Origin: Diphasiastrum complanatum
Lineage: Eukaryota > Streptophyta > Lycopodiopsida > Lycopodiales > Lycopodiaceae
DNA length: 64,000 bases
Direction: 5' to 3'
NCBI GenBank assembly: GCA_029204225.1
Contig: CM055111.1
Coordinates: forward strand, 10,923,999-10,987,998
This document shows positions 46,544 to 57,962 of this stretch, piece after piece (the stretch's first letter is position 1; each line of letters begins with the position of its first letter). A model generated the notes under the pieces. It saw only the letters and a list, made by a program, of their open reading frames with translations. It was not told the origin of the DNA and did not search any database. A program made the translations under genes and the position numbers.

Positions 46544-47674
46544 GAATATATTGATTTTTCAACTTTTAGGCTCTGTCCTAATGCACTAGCACTCACTTTC
46601 CTCTCAACAAATGATGGATAAGGAGATCTCAAAAGATCTAGGACCCTAAAACACTTCTATCTTGCACCTGGCTAGTTTCCAAGCATAGAAAGGAAGATTG
46701 AAACACATGCAATACTTTGCACACACTAAGAATGGATTACAAACTCAACACACTCTTTCTTAAGCTCTCAAACTTTCCAAAAAGTGACCAAATCAAATTA
46801 TGGTGTGAAGAGTTACTTGCATTCTTAGAAAATACACAAGACTAGGCTGACAAGAATACCTAGAATTGAACAAAATTGATCAACATATAATTAACACACT
46901 AAGATATTGATTCAACCTATAAAACCACATGTAAACCACACTTTTAAGAGTTTATAAACTCCAGCAAATGATAAATACAAGCCTTAGAGGTGAATGAAAG
47001 AGCACACTTAGTGAATCACAAGACTAGCTTCACTAGCTTGTCAAATCTTGGTGTTTAGATGTAGATCTAAGATCACTTCCCATGAGAATGTTCCTCAACC
47101 TATTAAGAACCTGAAAACACATTTGCATAATGGTTAAAATCTTCCAGCAAATGCTCCAATCAAATTACATAAGGAGAGCTACTTACATGCTCAACAAAGT
47201 ACACCAAAATTTATGCAAAAGATTGTTGACAATCTGTTCATCCAAAAGGGGATCTTTCATCCAAGTGGGAGCTTTGCTCAGACTTTTGGAGAAATACAAA
47301 ATCACTCAAAGAGTATTTGTCATCCACTTAAGGAGAAGGGTCATCCAGTTAAGGAGAGTGTTCATCCACAAAGGAGAGTGTTCATCTACAGAAGTGAAGA
47401 TTATCAACAATACATTGAACAGAACATTGTTAGTATTGAATATGCACAAGCCTCACAATCCACAAATGATTAGGTGTTATGATATGATTAAAAATAGCTT
47501 CTTCTCAGTCTCTAATCTTCAATAGACCTGAAATATGCTTTTGATCCACAAGTTCAACTCACAAAACAAAGGTTAGTAAGATTTGATCAACAGTGCAATG
47601 CATAATTATGCTAGAACTTGATCAAACATCCAAATATCACCATAAATGAGAACCTTACTAAAAATAACAGCCAA
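46544..47674 (-). other. leader of beta element E
   Basis: Untranslated sequence between PBS and Gag, related to 50816-51470 of element F. It contains a short minisatellite (47321-47382) of 20-21-bp units with CATCCANTTAAGGAGA. Small ORFs here (for example plus 47130-47525) are not supported as genes. Confidence 0.6.
47321..47382. repeat. 21-bp minisatellite in beta leader (E)
   Basis: Units at 47321-47341, 47342-47362 and 47363-47382, each like CATCCACTTAAGGAGAGTGTT. The same repeat is at 51113-51175 in element F. Confidence 0.88.
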
Positions 47675-47689
47675 CTAGCTCTGATACCA

Positions 47690-48343
47690 TGTAAAAAAAG
47701 TGAATCTTGAATGGATCCAAACTCCCAAAATACTTGGCTAAGATATTTGCACAACAAGCTACAAAAGCTAGAAATGGCAAAGCATCCTAATGCTACCTTT
47801 GATACACATGAACTTGACAAAGCATTCAAGAGACAAAAGAAACTAATAAAAGGTATTGATGGCAGCCAAGAACAACAGCACACCAGCCCTACAACAACAG
47901 ACGACCACTTTTGGAAACCTCTTAAGATCATACACAAAAGCTTGAAGACAATACACAAAGCAATGCTCTCAATGTAGGAAGAAACTGTGACAATAATCTA
48001 TTGATCTCTCTCAACAATACAATAAGTTTCTCCAACCTGTTCTCCACGAATTTCAGCCTAATATAGGTGAGAGAGATAACTCTCTCTCCTCTCTCTAGAA
48101 CTTAGGACCAATTTTAGGGCACTAGTAGCCTAAAATAGCCAATTTTGGCCTATATGTCCAAATAACATGATTTTGGTGTCATTTTGAAGGTCCTGAAGTT
48201 TGAGACTTCTTCAATATGAAATATATACTAAAATAAAAGTATCTAGGCCTCTTTCACATGTGTGAAAGGTTGGATCCAAAACTATATACAAAAACTGCCA
48301 ATTTAGGCCTCAAACTAGCTACGAAATGTTGACAATTTTCACA
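47690..48343 (-). repeat. beta 5' LTR, element E
   Basis: 654 bp. The minus strand starts TGTGAAAATTGTCAACATTTC at 48343 and ends TTTTTTTACA at 47690, followed by the PBS TGGTATCAGAGCTAG (47675-47689). It matches 51486-52616 at both ends. It contains CTTTCACACATGTGAAAG near 48247-48264, a near-perfect palindrome in the U3 side. The 217 bp beyond (48344-48560) have no assignment. Confidence 0.86.
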
Positions 48344-48560
48344 GTCATTCCATCACCTGGGATTTACCATGAGACTCACATGATTTCTAACTGTTGTCCT
48401 AGCAAGTAATTATTGGCTCTCATGCTCAGCCCTCATTTTTCATCATCCTTTTCTTCTTTCAGAGACCTCCTCGATCTAAGGTGAGAGGTACTCTTAGAAT
48501 AGCTTTAGCCTAGCATCTTGGGGATTCTTCAGAATCAGCCAACAATCATTCGGATTCACT

Positions 48561-48962
48561 CGTGGATGTCAAAGAAATGAGCAACAATCTCATTGTCTTC
48601 TAGTGAGGCCAAGTACACAGCCTTGACTTCATGCACAAAGGAGATGCTTTGCATCAAAAAGATGGTAATGGATTTTCACTTGCTAGATTTTTCAGAGAGT
48701 TCAATCATCTTTTGTGATAACCTTTTAGCCCAAATATTGTCAAGCAATCTTATTTTTCATTCAAGGAGCAAGCATATTGAAGTGGCTTATCATTATGCGA
48801 GAGAACAAGTCATGGCAAATGAGGTGGAGCTTCAACATGTCTCCTCAAGGAAGTGTGTGGCTAATATCTTCACCAAAGCATTGGAAAAAGACTTGTTTAT
48901 GAAGCATAGAACATCACTTGGAGTTCTATCTAAATCTATGCTAAAACTAGTTGAAGAGGGAG
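48561..48962 (+). pseudogene. Ty1/copia RNase H C-terminus, family gamma
   Basis: The plus strand reads WMSKK then ISLSSSEAKYTALTSCTKEM, IIFCDNLLAQILSSN, HSRSKHIEVAYHYAREQVMA, VANIFTKALEKDLFMKHRTS and ends LKLVEEGVLKI. It is nearly identical in protein sequence to the end of the gamma element at 26.4-26.8 kb, which reads SWMSKKQSTISLSS. A polypurine tract GAAGAGGGAG precedes the LTR. Everything upstream is missing. Confidence 0.86.
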
Positions 48963-49317
48963 TGTTAAAAATTTAACTAGTTTAGTTGATGTATTTTGAC
49001 AATTTTGAGGCCAACATGAAATTTCAACTTAGAGATAGATTTATATTTGTCAATTAGTGTTTGTAATATTTTTGACAAGTATATAAGTGGATGAGGTCGG
49101 ATTTGGACCCATTCCAATTTATTAGTTTTTATACATTGCATCTAGACTAGAATTTCTAGGTTTTTTGATGAAGAACCAAGAAGTACCATTTAGGGCAATT
49201 TTAGGACAATTGGCCAAATGACATTTTGGAAGCTATAAATAGCTGTACTAGCATGGAGAATTAATCATCAAAGTTTTTTTCTTTGTAGAGAATTAATCTC
49301 TTGTGTTTCTATGTCCA
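48963..49317 (+). repeat. gamma 3' LTR, truncated
   Basis: Begins TGTTAAAAATTTAACTAG and matches the first ~340 bp of 26778-27425, with a 13-15-bp gap in the middle. Homology stops at TATGTCCATC (49317), before the CACACGTGTG module. Confidence 0.85.
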
Positions 49318-49639
49318 TCGAGATAATAGAGAGAGAATGTGTCTCTTCTCACAAGTGTATGACTACATATAACATATCCACGACTGAGTTTGGTTTCCCT
49401 CCATAACAAAACTAGAATTAATGTGGACTAGATTCAATGTCTCCAACATTCAAATTAGAATCTACTAAAACTCGCGTACTACACTTTCCCACACTTTCTA
49501 AAAGTGCTTATTCAAATGCTTTTAGACTAATATAACTTTGAAAACTCAAATTCTAAGCCTAATATGAAAATTGGCCTCAATTGCCAAATATACAAATATG
49601 ACAAAAATAGCAAAGAGTATGTCAATGATGCTAATCCAA
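49318..49639. other. 3' part of beta element F or flank, no gene
   Basis: A+T-rich sequence between the truncated gamma LTR and the beta coding region. No LTR terminus recognised. Confidence 0.3.
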
Positions 49640-50815
49640 CACCGCATGACTCCATATAACTAAGTGATAGTAGTAGTCCTTCTTCAAGATCTACTAACAC
49701 AAGAAAGTGACCATGAATTCACCAAAAATTGACAATCTCCAAGTATTGGCATCAAGTAGCTCAACACTTGAGAACTTAGCCATGGATGAATGATATAATG
49801 AGCCTCCAATAGATTCATTTCCATGAACAAAACTAGCCAAGAATGCTAGTAAAACTCCAACATCAAAATGATGCTCACCAATGTAGCTAGTTTTACCATA
49901 TCTTGACAATTTGCACACATCCACATGAAATTGCTCAAACATGAGATAGAACAAGTGAAGCGAATTTGAACAACACTTCCTTGATGCTCCTTTGACCTTA
50001 CCTGAGTCTTCAATAACCTGCAAAAATAGATCTGTAACATCTTTGCCAATTGACTCTCTTTTGATGCTCTTGACTAGCTCCAAATTGCAAACTTCTCTTT
50101 TGCCTTGTTGAAGCCCTTTGAGTTCAACCTCTTGATCATCAACTTGACCATCAAAGTCATTCAAAAAAACTTGTTTTACATATCCATTACTTGTTGGAAA
50201 ACCATGAGAACGTCCATCCACTTGCATAGCATCATCACAAGAATATTCACCAAAACATGTGAGAAAAGCAAAATGAGTCACTTCCACTTGTTTACCTTTC
50301 TCATCATATGTGAGCCTTGAAGGTGTTTGTCTTTCCCTTGATGTTCTCCTTGGATTTTGACTTGATGAAGGTCCTTCATCATCACTATCTAAAGTAGGAT
50401 CCATGTCATCACCATCATGAATATTAGATCCATCCACAACATCATTACTTGAAGACACCTTTGGAATATTTCCCTCATAAAAAATGACATCTCTACCAAC
50501 AATCACCTTATTAGTAATAGGAATGTAAACTTGTAGGCTTTACTCACCTCACTATATCCAACAAATATACCTTTCTTTGAAGATGGATTCTACTTTGTCC
50601 TATCATCAAGAGTTATATTGACATAGCAACAAGTACATCCAAAAGATTTAAGAAAGACACTTGGCCTCCTCTTGAATAGCATCTCAAAAGGTGTTCTTCC
50701 ATCCGATATAGCACTTGGCCACCTATTGCATATAAAGTTAGCACACGACAAATCTTGATCCCAAAATGGTTTTGGAAGATTAGCACCTAACCTCATGGCT
50801 TTGGCACTTTCACAC
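49640..50815 (-). pseudogene. beta-family integrase C-terminus and extra region (element F)
   Basis: Minus strand. Copia integrase end: GANLPKPFWDQDLSCANFIC, RTPFEMLFKRRPSVFLKSFG, KKGIFVGYSEVSKAYKF, then GRDVIFYEGNIPKVSSS. Normally RT would follow after DDEGPSSSQNPRRTSRERQT. Instead about 180 residues continue that match nothing I know (DLFLQVIEDSGKVKGASRKC, HVDVCKLSRYGKTSYIGEHH, SIGGSLYHSSMAKFSS, FGEFM), and beyond a stop MESCG. Parts recur in element E (GGSL, FGESM, MESCG) and at 27440-27520 (KVKGA). Gag, protease and the integrase core are deleted at about 50815, where the leader begins. Confidence 0.75.
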
Positions 50816-51470
50816 TTCGCAAGCTTGTCAAATCTTGATGTTTAGATGTAGATCTAACATCACTTTACATGAGAATGTTCCTCAACCTATTAAAAACCTG
50901 AAAAACCCACTTTCGTAAGGGTTAAAACCTTTCAACAAATGCTCCAATCAGATTACATAAGGAGAGTTACTTACATGCTCAACAAAGTACACCAAAAATT
51001 TTTTATGCAAAAGATTGTTGACAATCTGTTCACCCAAAAGGTGATCTTTCATCCAAGTGGGAGCTTTGCTCAGCCTTTTGGAGAATTACAAAATCATTTA
51101 AAGAGTATTTGCCATCCACTTAAGGAGAGTGTTCATCCATTTAAAGAGAGTGTTTATCCACTTAAGGAGAGTGTTCATCCGCAAAAGTGAAGATTGTCAA
51201 CAATAGATTGAACAGAACATTGTTGTTAGTATTGAATATGCACAAGCCCCACAATCAACAAATAATTAGGTGTGATGATCTGATCCAAAATAGCTTCTTC
51301 TTAGCCTCTGATCTTCAATAGACCTAAAATATGCTTTTGATCCACAAGTTCAACTCACAAAACAAAGGTTAGTAAGATTTGATCAACAATGCAATGCATA
51401 ATCATGCTAGAACTTGATCAAACATCCAAATATCACCACAAATGGAAACCTTATTAAAAATAACAACCAA
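50816..51470 (-). other. leader of beta element F
   Basis: Closely similar to 46990-47674 of element E, including the minisatellite at 51113-51175. It joins integrase sequence at 50815 through a deletion of Gag and protease. Confidence 0.7.
51113..51175. repeat. 21-bp minisatellite in beta leader (F)
   Basis: Three full 21-bp units (51113-51133, 51134-51154, 51155-51175), each like CATCCACTTAAGGAGAGTGTT, then a partial fourth. Confidence 0.9.
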
Positions 51471-51485
51471 CTAGCTTTGATACCA

Positions 51486-52616
51486 TGTGAAAAAATGTGG
51501 ATCTTGAATGGATCCAGACTCCCAAAATACTTGGCCAAGTCTTTGCACAACAAGCTACAAAAGCTAGAAATGGCAAAGCATCCTAGGCTAAAAGTATGGT
51601 TTGGTGGTACAACATGGACTTTCAAGGACACTAGCTTTTTTGGGTAGAAATACACTTTTGTATTAATATACACTATTTTCAACTAATACCTTTGACTTCC
51701 AATAACTTTATAACCATACCTCGGAAGTATTTCATGTAACATATCATTGGAAAAAGCACTTGTCAAGCGCTCTCTAACACACCATACTCCACTAAAATTG
51801 GATTTATCACTAAAATGTTATGTCATTTTAAAATTATGATTAATAAAATCCCCATGCTTTTGACTTGCCACAACCTTTTAACCATAGCTTGGAAGTATGT
51901 CATGTAAGTGGAAAGCGCTCGTCAAGCGCCTTCTAATGCACCAAACTCCGCTGAAATTGGACTTACCACTAAAAAGTTGTCATTTTTAATGTGGACTCAA
52001 GATAATTATGAGTAATAAAATTCCCAAAAAGTGAAATGTACTACCAAAAGGTACAATGAGAAATGGGTTCTTTTTTTGTATCACCAGACCATGCTTGCAT
52101 TCTTAGAACTCAAGAAACTATTCAAAGTACTGAGGGCAACCAAAAATAACAGTAAAAAGAGTGCCCAACAGCAGCCTACCACTTTTGGAAACCTCTTAAG
52201 ATCATGCACAAAAGCTTGAAAACAATACACAAAACAATGCTCTCAATGGAGGAAGAAACAATGACAATGATCTATTGATCTCAATGAACCATACAATAGG
52301 TTTCTCCAACCTATTCTCCACAAATTTCAGCCTAATATAGGCAAGAGAGATGAATCTCTCTCCTCTCTCTAGAACCTAGGGCCCAATTTTAGGACAGCAG
52401 CCTAAAATAGCCAATTTTGGCCTATATGTCCAAATAACATGATTTTGGTGTCATTTCGAAGGTCCTGAAGTTTGAGACTTCTTCAATATGAAATATAAAC
52501 TAAAATAAAAGTACCTAAGCCTCTTCCACATGTGTGAAAGGTTAGATCCAAAACTATGTGCCAAAAATACCAAATTTGGCCTAAAACTAGTCAAGGAAAT
52601 GTTGACAATTTTCACA
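51486..52616 (-). repeat. beta 5' LTR, element F, with an internal replacement
   Basis: Its ends match the 654-bp LTR at 47690-48343, but the middle (about 51590-52165) is replaced by other DNA, making it 1131 bp. The PBS (minus 51471-51485) follows. On the other side the LTR abuts copia integrase at 52617, where it seems to have inserted. Confidence 0.82.
51691..52020. repeat. two tandem ~167-bp repeat units
   Basis: Units starting at 51691 (TTTGACTTCCAATAACTTTA) and 51858 (TTTGACTTGCCACAACCTTT), 167 bp apart, share AAGTATNTCATGTAA, GCGCT...GTCAAGCGC, CACCAAACTCCGCT and ACTAAAA. A third unit is at 30276-30445. About 170 bp is a common monomer length for plant satellites. Confidence 0.8.
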
Positions 52617-53130
52617 AAAAGGCCTTGAACTTGGTAGATATGTACTCTCCACCATTGTCACTCCTCAAGCACTTGATCTTTGTGGAAAATTGGTTCTCCC
52701 TTGCATTCTTGAACTTCACAAAGACATCATACACCTCACCTTTGCTCTTTAGTAGATAGATCCAACAAAATCTACTATAATCATCAATGAAAGGTACATA
52801 CATCTTAGCTCCACTATTGCTAGTTGTAGTAATTCCATGAATATCCGAATGTAGAACTTGAAAAGAATTTGTAGTATACGGTAGTCTATGTGACTTTGCC
52901 AAAGCACAAGACTCACAAACATGATTGATGCTAGTTAAGAATCTTGGAAGACCAATCACAACTTGATTCTTAGACATTACTTCCAATGACTCGAAGTTGA
53001 GGTGCCCCATCCTTCTATGCCAAACCTCTTGAATAGGTATTTGCTCACTTGCCACACATCCAACTTGGTTAGCAATAACACAAGCATCTAGTTTGAACAA
53101 CTTTCCTTGCCTTTTACCTTTTGCAATCAA
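52617..53130 (-). pseudogene. Ty1/copia pre-integrase and integrase core
   Basis: Minus strand: VWHRRMGHLNFESLEVMSKN with CESCALAKSHRLPY (zinc-binding H-H-C-C), then VLHSDIHGITTTSNSGAKMY, FIDDYSRFCWIYLLKSKGEV and CLRSDNGGEYISTKFKAF. The frame is open over its length and is cut at 52617, before the catalytic Glu, by the LTR of beta element F. Relative of the gamma integrase at 25.7 kb. Confidence 0.88.
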
Positions 53131-53640
53131 GACATGCTTCCTTTTGATTATTTCCTAGTTCACCATTTCACATTCCAAAAATTTGTTCAAAATTCCCATT
53201 CCATCCTCTTTCATTTATCTACCTTACATTTCCAACTTTTTACATTCCCCAATTCCACATTCACAAGTCCTTCCCCAATTCATATCTTTCCATATTTCCA
53301 TCAACCATATTTCCCAATTTCATATTCCCAATTTTAGACTCTGATCTACATTCCCCATCACATGTCTTTCCCAGATCTTACCATAAACCACCCAATATCT
53401 AATTCTCAAGTCTATGATCCATTTCAAAATTTCCCATTTCAAATTCCCCAACCGCTATCCTTTTGGTTTCCCAAGCTAGTTCTCAACCCCATGTTCCCAG
53501 ATCTACATTCCCCACTTCCATCAACCCAAGCTTGTATTCCCTCGTTCCCATTCCCAATCCCAAGGACTTACATCTTGAATTCCCAGATTGGAGTAGCCTT
53601 GTTGCCTTCCCAAACAAGACACTTTCCCAAGTTATAACTT
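53131..53640. other. pyrimidine-rich low-complexity stretch
   Basis: About 500 bp with dozens of TTCCCA/CCCCA words on the plus strand and very few purine runs. Open Pro/Phe/Ser-rich frames result from composition. It may be the leader of the following gypsy element. Confidence 0.6.
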
Positions 53641-55150
53641 AGAAATGATTTTTTGTTTGGATGCAACTAAGATCAGGTTGAAAGACTAGATCTAGGGTCT
53701 CAAAAGAGAAAGAGAATTCGCTTGGAGATCAGGAACCTTCAACTAGCCATCCCCAATCTCGAAATCTCCAAGAGCAATTCGACGTGGCTGCCAATAATCC
53801 AAATCAACCTCAAGAGAATCTAGTACCACTAGAGGCACCAGGATCCCAAACGATCCCCAACCTATTATCTTATGATGTACCAATACCAGGAGCTATCCCA
53901 CATAACCAACGAGCCCCTAGACTCGATCTACCACAATATGATGGTACTATCAACCTTGCACATTATCTTCAAATTTATGAGGAAGCATGTGAAGTCTATG
54001 GATAAACAACTCCAGAAGAGAAACTCAGACTCTTTAGTATGACCCTCACTAATGCCTCACTAATGCAGCACGTGAATGGTATTTCAAGCTTGAGCATCAT
54101 GAACGAAACAAGTGGGAATCCATCAAGGATTCATTCATCAAACGATTGAAATCATCTAGATTCTTTGAAAGCCATTCCTACTACTTAGTAAGATCAAGAT
54201 GAAGAAGGATGAGAGGGTACGTGATGATATTGAATGTCTCAAACATCTTAAAATTGAATGCCCTGCTCACATAGCACCTGCTGATCAGCAGGTCACCGTA
54301 CTGAGTGCCCACAAAATAGGCAACACCAGTCTTATTAGTGCATCAACCTATCCCTCAGATGAACCACCAGATTATTCCAGCAAATTTTGCTACCACAAGT
54401 CAGGATCCTCAATCCTACTTAGAGTTCAGTTTTGAAAATATGCTCTTACCAACAAGGCCTTAACCGCCCTACTATCTAGTCAAGTCACCATACCTTTAGG
54501 TGATGTATTGAAGAGTTCCAAATCCCTACGCCAAGCCTTAACCACATGGTTATGAACAAACGGTACACCTATCAAACCCTCCATGGATGGAGAAAGTGAC
54601 GATGACCAATTTGTGATGGCCATAGGTGCCATTTGGGAGAATGAAAAAAGTAATGTTATCTTACCCGTTCAACACAAGAACCTTCCCTCAGTAGCCATCG
54701 TTATTGATGGTGGTTCAGGAGTAAACATTATGTCTTCACATCTATACCGAGAGTGGGGACTAAGTGTATTAAAGCCCGCAAGTTTTACTATAAGCCTTGT
54801 TGATCAGAGTTGTGTCAAGCCTATGGGAATCTAGAAAATGTACATGTGAAGGTCACAAACCTTCACTTTGTCATTAACTTCATTGTTTTAGATCTTCCAA
54901 AATCAACCTCATCCTATCGACTTCTGTTAATAGGAAGACCCTGGCTAAAGTTAGCCAAAGTACACCATGACTAGGGTATAGATAGAATCACACTTGAGAA
55001 TCAAGGCCGAGCTATGAGAGTTGATCTAAATACTTGGATGATCAAGTCGACTAGCCCACTAGAGGAGACAACTTCATTCGCCATTGATCACACAATCAAT
55101 CGAGACCAAAAGAAGCGACACAAGCCATTGGGAGCCTTGGCATTTTGCGA
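53641..55150 (+). pseudogene. Ty3/gypsy Gag and protease
   Basis: Plus strand. Gag: LPQYDGTINLAHYLQIYEEA, TTPEEKLRLFSMTL and, after a frameshift, AAREWYFKLEHHERNKWESI followed by KDSFIKRL (about 53930-54180). Protease: VAIVIDGGSGVNIMSSHLYR (DGGSG active site, about 54700) and then LLLIGRPWLKLAKVHHD. The frame ends in HTINRDQKKRHKPLGALAFC (about 55150), where a different gene begins. Stops at about 54002, 54433, 54831 and 54970. No RT. Confidence 0.85.
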
Positions 55151-56350
55151 GTAAGTCACCTGCGAGTTTTGCGAGTTTTAGTTTCGACAAGCTACTAAAA
55201 GAGGATCATGATATATTATCATGGATATTCTCAAGGACATTTTATCCTAGGATCATCAAGGACCATATAGATGGAGGACTTCTCAATGTTCCAGGAGTTG
55301 GAGACTTTAATGTTGAATGGCACTTAGTAGGTGATTTGAAAACATTGAAATGTATGTATAATGTCTCTCATGGTGCTACATCAAAACACCCTTGTTTGTA
55401 CTGCATGAAAATGGCAAAACATGTAACTAAGAGTATAGGAATCACTAGAGAATATGCAGATCCAAGCCTGTGTTGCCTATCCCCTTAAAAAATGTGCATG
55501 TTTGCACTCTTTATGCAGAAGTTAGATTAATAGAAAAAATCATTTATCATCATATAGTTTTTGATTGGAATACTAAGCCATCATCATTAGCAAAGGAAGC
55601 TATCTCTCGATTAGAAGATGTTTTATCAAAAGCGGGACTTTATAAAGGACATGTCAAAATTCAAAAAGATGAAAAGCTTTCAGGAAAGAATGGGAACATG
55701 CCAACTAAGCCAAGCATAGGAGGAGCAAAAGCACGTCGTTTCCTATCAAATCATATTGGTAGGGCTTCTAATATTCAACACTCAGTCTGGATAGATATTA
55801 TTGCTGCTACTCAGGACTTCGAGAAAGACGGCAAAACCAGAGTACTAAAAGTTGATGTATGGAAAAACTTGATAGTATGATTGCTATTTTAAGGAAAAAA
55901 ATACTCTGATATTGATAAGAAAGCTGTCCAAAGGACTTGTGTCAAGTTTGTTAATGCAGTATCAAAAGCATGGGGAGATGATCACATCACTCATTACATG
56001 GTTAGTATTAAATTCTTAAAATGCTTTCAAATTTTCATATATATTTAGATCCAAACATAAGACTAACATTATGATTTTGACATATGCAGCACATACTAAG
56101 AGATCATACAACATTTTTTGCAAATACATATGGAAGCTTGAGTGTATGGTCATCACAAGGGATGGAGAAGTCACACTGGCAAGCATGAGCAGCATTTCAT
56201 CGAAATACACAACATGGAGGAACCAATGAAAAACAAAACTACATTTGTCAATTGTTTCAGTGGTTCTACTACAGAGTTCAGATTCGACATATAACAAAGT
56301 CCACACAATACAACAAGTTTAGAAAAGCATGCAAGTTCATACAGGAAGAG
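55150..56350 (+). pseudogene. transposase-like gene J, copy 2
   Basis: Multi-exon, plus strand. Segments: FDKLLKEDHDILSWIFSRTF, VEWHLVGDLKTLKCMYN with SHGATSKHPCLYCMKM (Cys-X2-Cys), KNVHVCTLYAEVRLIEKIIY with HHIVFDW, KPSIGGAKARRFLSNH, KAWGDDHITHYM, an intron 56001-56099 (GTTAGT...GCAG), then HILRDHTTFFANTYGSL, SSQGMEKSHWQA and NEKQNYICQLFQWFYYRVQI. This resembles a class of large eukaryotic TE-encoded proteins, but I cannot name the superfamily with confidence (KDZ-like is one possibility). Some frameshifts (55490, 55890) may be introns. A partial copy lies at 20762. It starts next to a gypsy breakpoint, so its N-terminus may be lost. Confidence 0.55.
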
Positions 56351-56496
56351 AAAATTAGATGATTGTTGAGTAGAAGATCATCATTGTCATCAAATCATGA
56401 CATGTTTAGAATTGCTTTGCAAATTCATTGAACAAGAAAGGAAATATAATCAACGTAAATGTATTGATTATATTATACCAAAATACAAAGTGTCAA

Positions 56497-57962
56497 CTAT
56501 TCATCATCAGATCTTGTGTCAGATTCTATGGCAGTATTGTCATGAAGAAATTCTCTGCTAGCGTATGCATCTAATAGATGTGCATTGTCCTTATTTTCAC
56601 TAATCTCAATATAAGTGGAATACAATGAATAATGAGAGCTCCTTAAAGGAACATTCCCATCAGTAAAGCCTAAAATGTTCAAAACATAAGATCTTTTGAC
56701 AAAAATGATCTTATTTGTCTTTACAAATTTATGTCCTCCTAGGTAAAATGATAAAGCTTTAACCGCCATTATAAGAGTCTCCCCGACTGGGCTCAGCTTG
56801 GAATGGGCAATACAGATCTCATTCTTCAGGAAATGCATAAGATAGTGGCCAAGTCCACTATCCCTCTGGAAAGACAATGTGTGTTGTCTGAAACCACCTC
56901 GTCTCGCAGCAAAATCATCTATTATAAGAGCATCCTGCAATAGAAAATATGTTAGCAAAACACATTCAGTGATTAAAAATATTGTAATGCAAGGAAGTTT
57001 AAACACTTACACATTCTTAATCATCAGCAGCAACCAGATCAGGATGATCAATATAATGACAACGTACTGTACTGGAATCATCCGTGAAATGCAATAATGA
57101 TGGACGAGGGAAGCCCATATGGGATTGAAATGCCATGAATTCTTCATCGGATGGTCTGCCTCACCCATCCTCAGCTGTATTTGATAAAGTCTTAGTCAAG
57201 CATTCTTCACCAGTCATAATTCCCTTCTCATCATCAAAATTAATACCAGCAACAAGGTCATCTGTTTCAAAATCTACAAAGTCGGAGAATTCGAAAATTG
57301 TGCCGGATAATAAACATAGAACCTCGTCTTCACGATAGTCAAAAAAATTACATAAATCAGTAGTAGTAAAATATACATCGTCATTAATATAATATACAGA
57401 CAAATTGAATATACATTTAGAATCCTCTATAGGGTTGGATTCATCAGCAGATGTATTTTGGCCAATAAAAAAATCCTATAGAGAATCAGTATTTATATCA
57501 ATAAAGTCACTTTCTTTATCAAGAGTGTCGATAAGAAAATGACTAATATCCTTAATAGCTGACTGAATGGAGGATGATGCAAAAGGAGGGTCAGCAACAG
57601 AAATTTCATCATCATCTGAGATCTGAACTAACTAAAAAAAGTATGAAACCACTCTGATATTCAACCAATCGACATTTCTTGTTGCAATAAGGACACAGTG
57701 AACTGTTTTTGAAAAGATCAAACAATTTGGTGAACATTCTATCCAGTCTATGCCTGAAAGCTAGGAAGAAATGAACTAGATCAGTATAATGCATGTACTG
57801 GAGTGAACCTATGGAGAAAATAGGCTTACTAAGTATATCTCTGAATCTAACATAATGTTGATAAAAAAATGTCAGAATTCGGTTATGCAGTCCTGAAAAC
57901 ATGTAGATATGGCCTGAATAGGCTGTGGAAGTAGTCCAGGTTTTCAGTAATGCCAAATTCAC
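56497..57962 (-). CDS. gene K, unknown protein, multi-exon
   Basis: Not recognised. Minus strand. First coding block 57962-57612 (LLKTWTTSTAYSGHIYMFSG, LCPYCNKKCRLVEYQSG with a CX2C...C cluster), then an acidic middle (57600-57030: DDEISVADPPFASSSIQS, YREDEVLCLLSGTIFEFSDF), then a last exon 57006-56497 with a long open frame (GGFRQHTLSFQRDSGLGHYL, NEICIAHSKLSPVGETLIMA, YSTYIEISENKDNAHLLDA). A few stops lie in the middle, and it may be decayed. It is convergent with J and divergent from the histone/Ulp1 gene. The K last exon and the J end recur together at 20.8-21.6 kb, which shows the pair travels as a unit. Confidence 0.5.

Noticed and set aside
51113-51190. CRISPR-like short repeats
   Set aside because: The 21-bp units are contiguous without spacers and lie in a plant retrotransposon leader; they are a minisatellite.
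53107-53637. Pro/Phe-rich plus-strand ORFs
   Set aside because: They follow from the pyrimidine-rich TTCCCA composition; no domain, and no conserved copy in the window.
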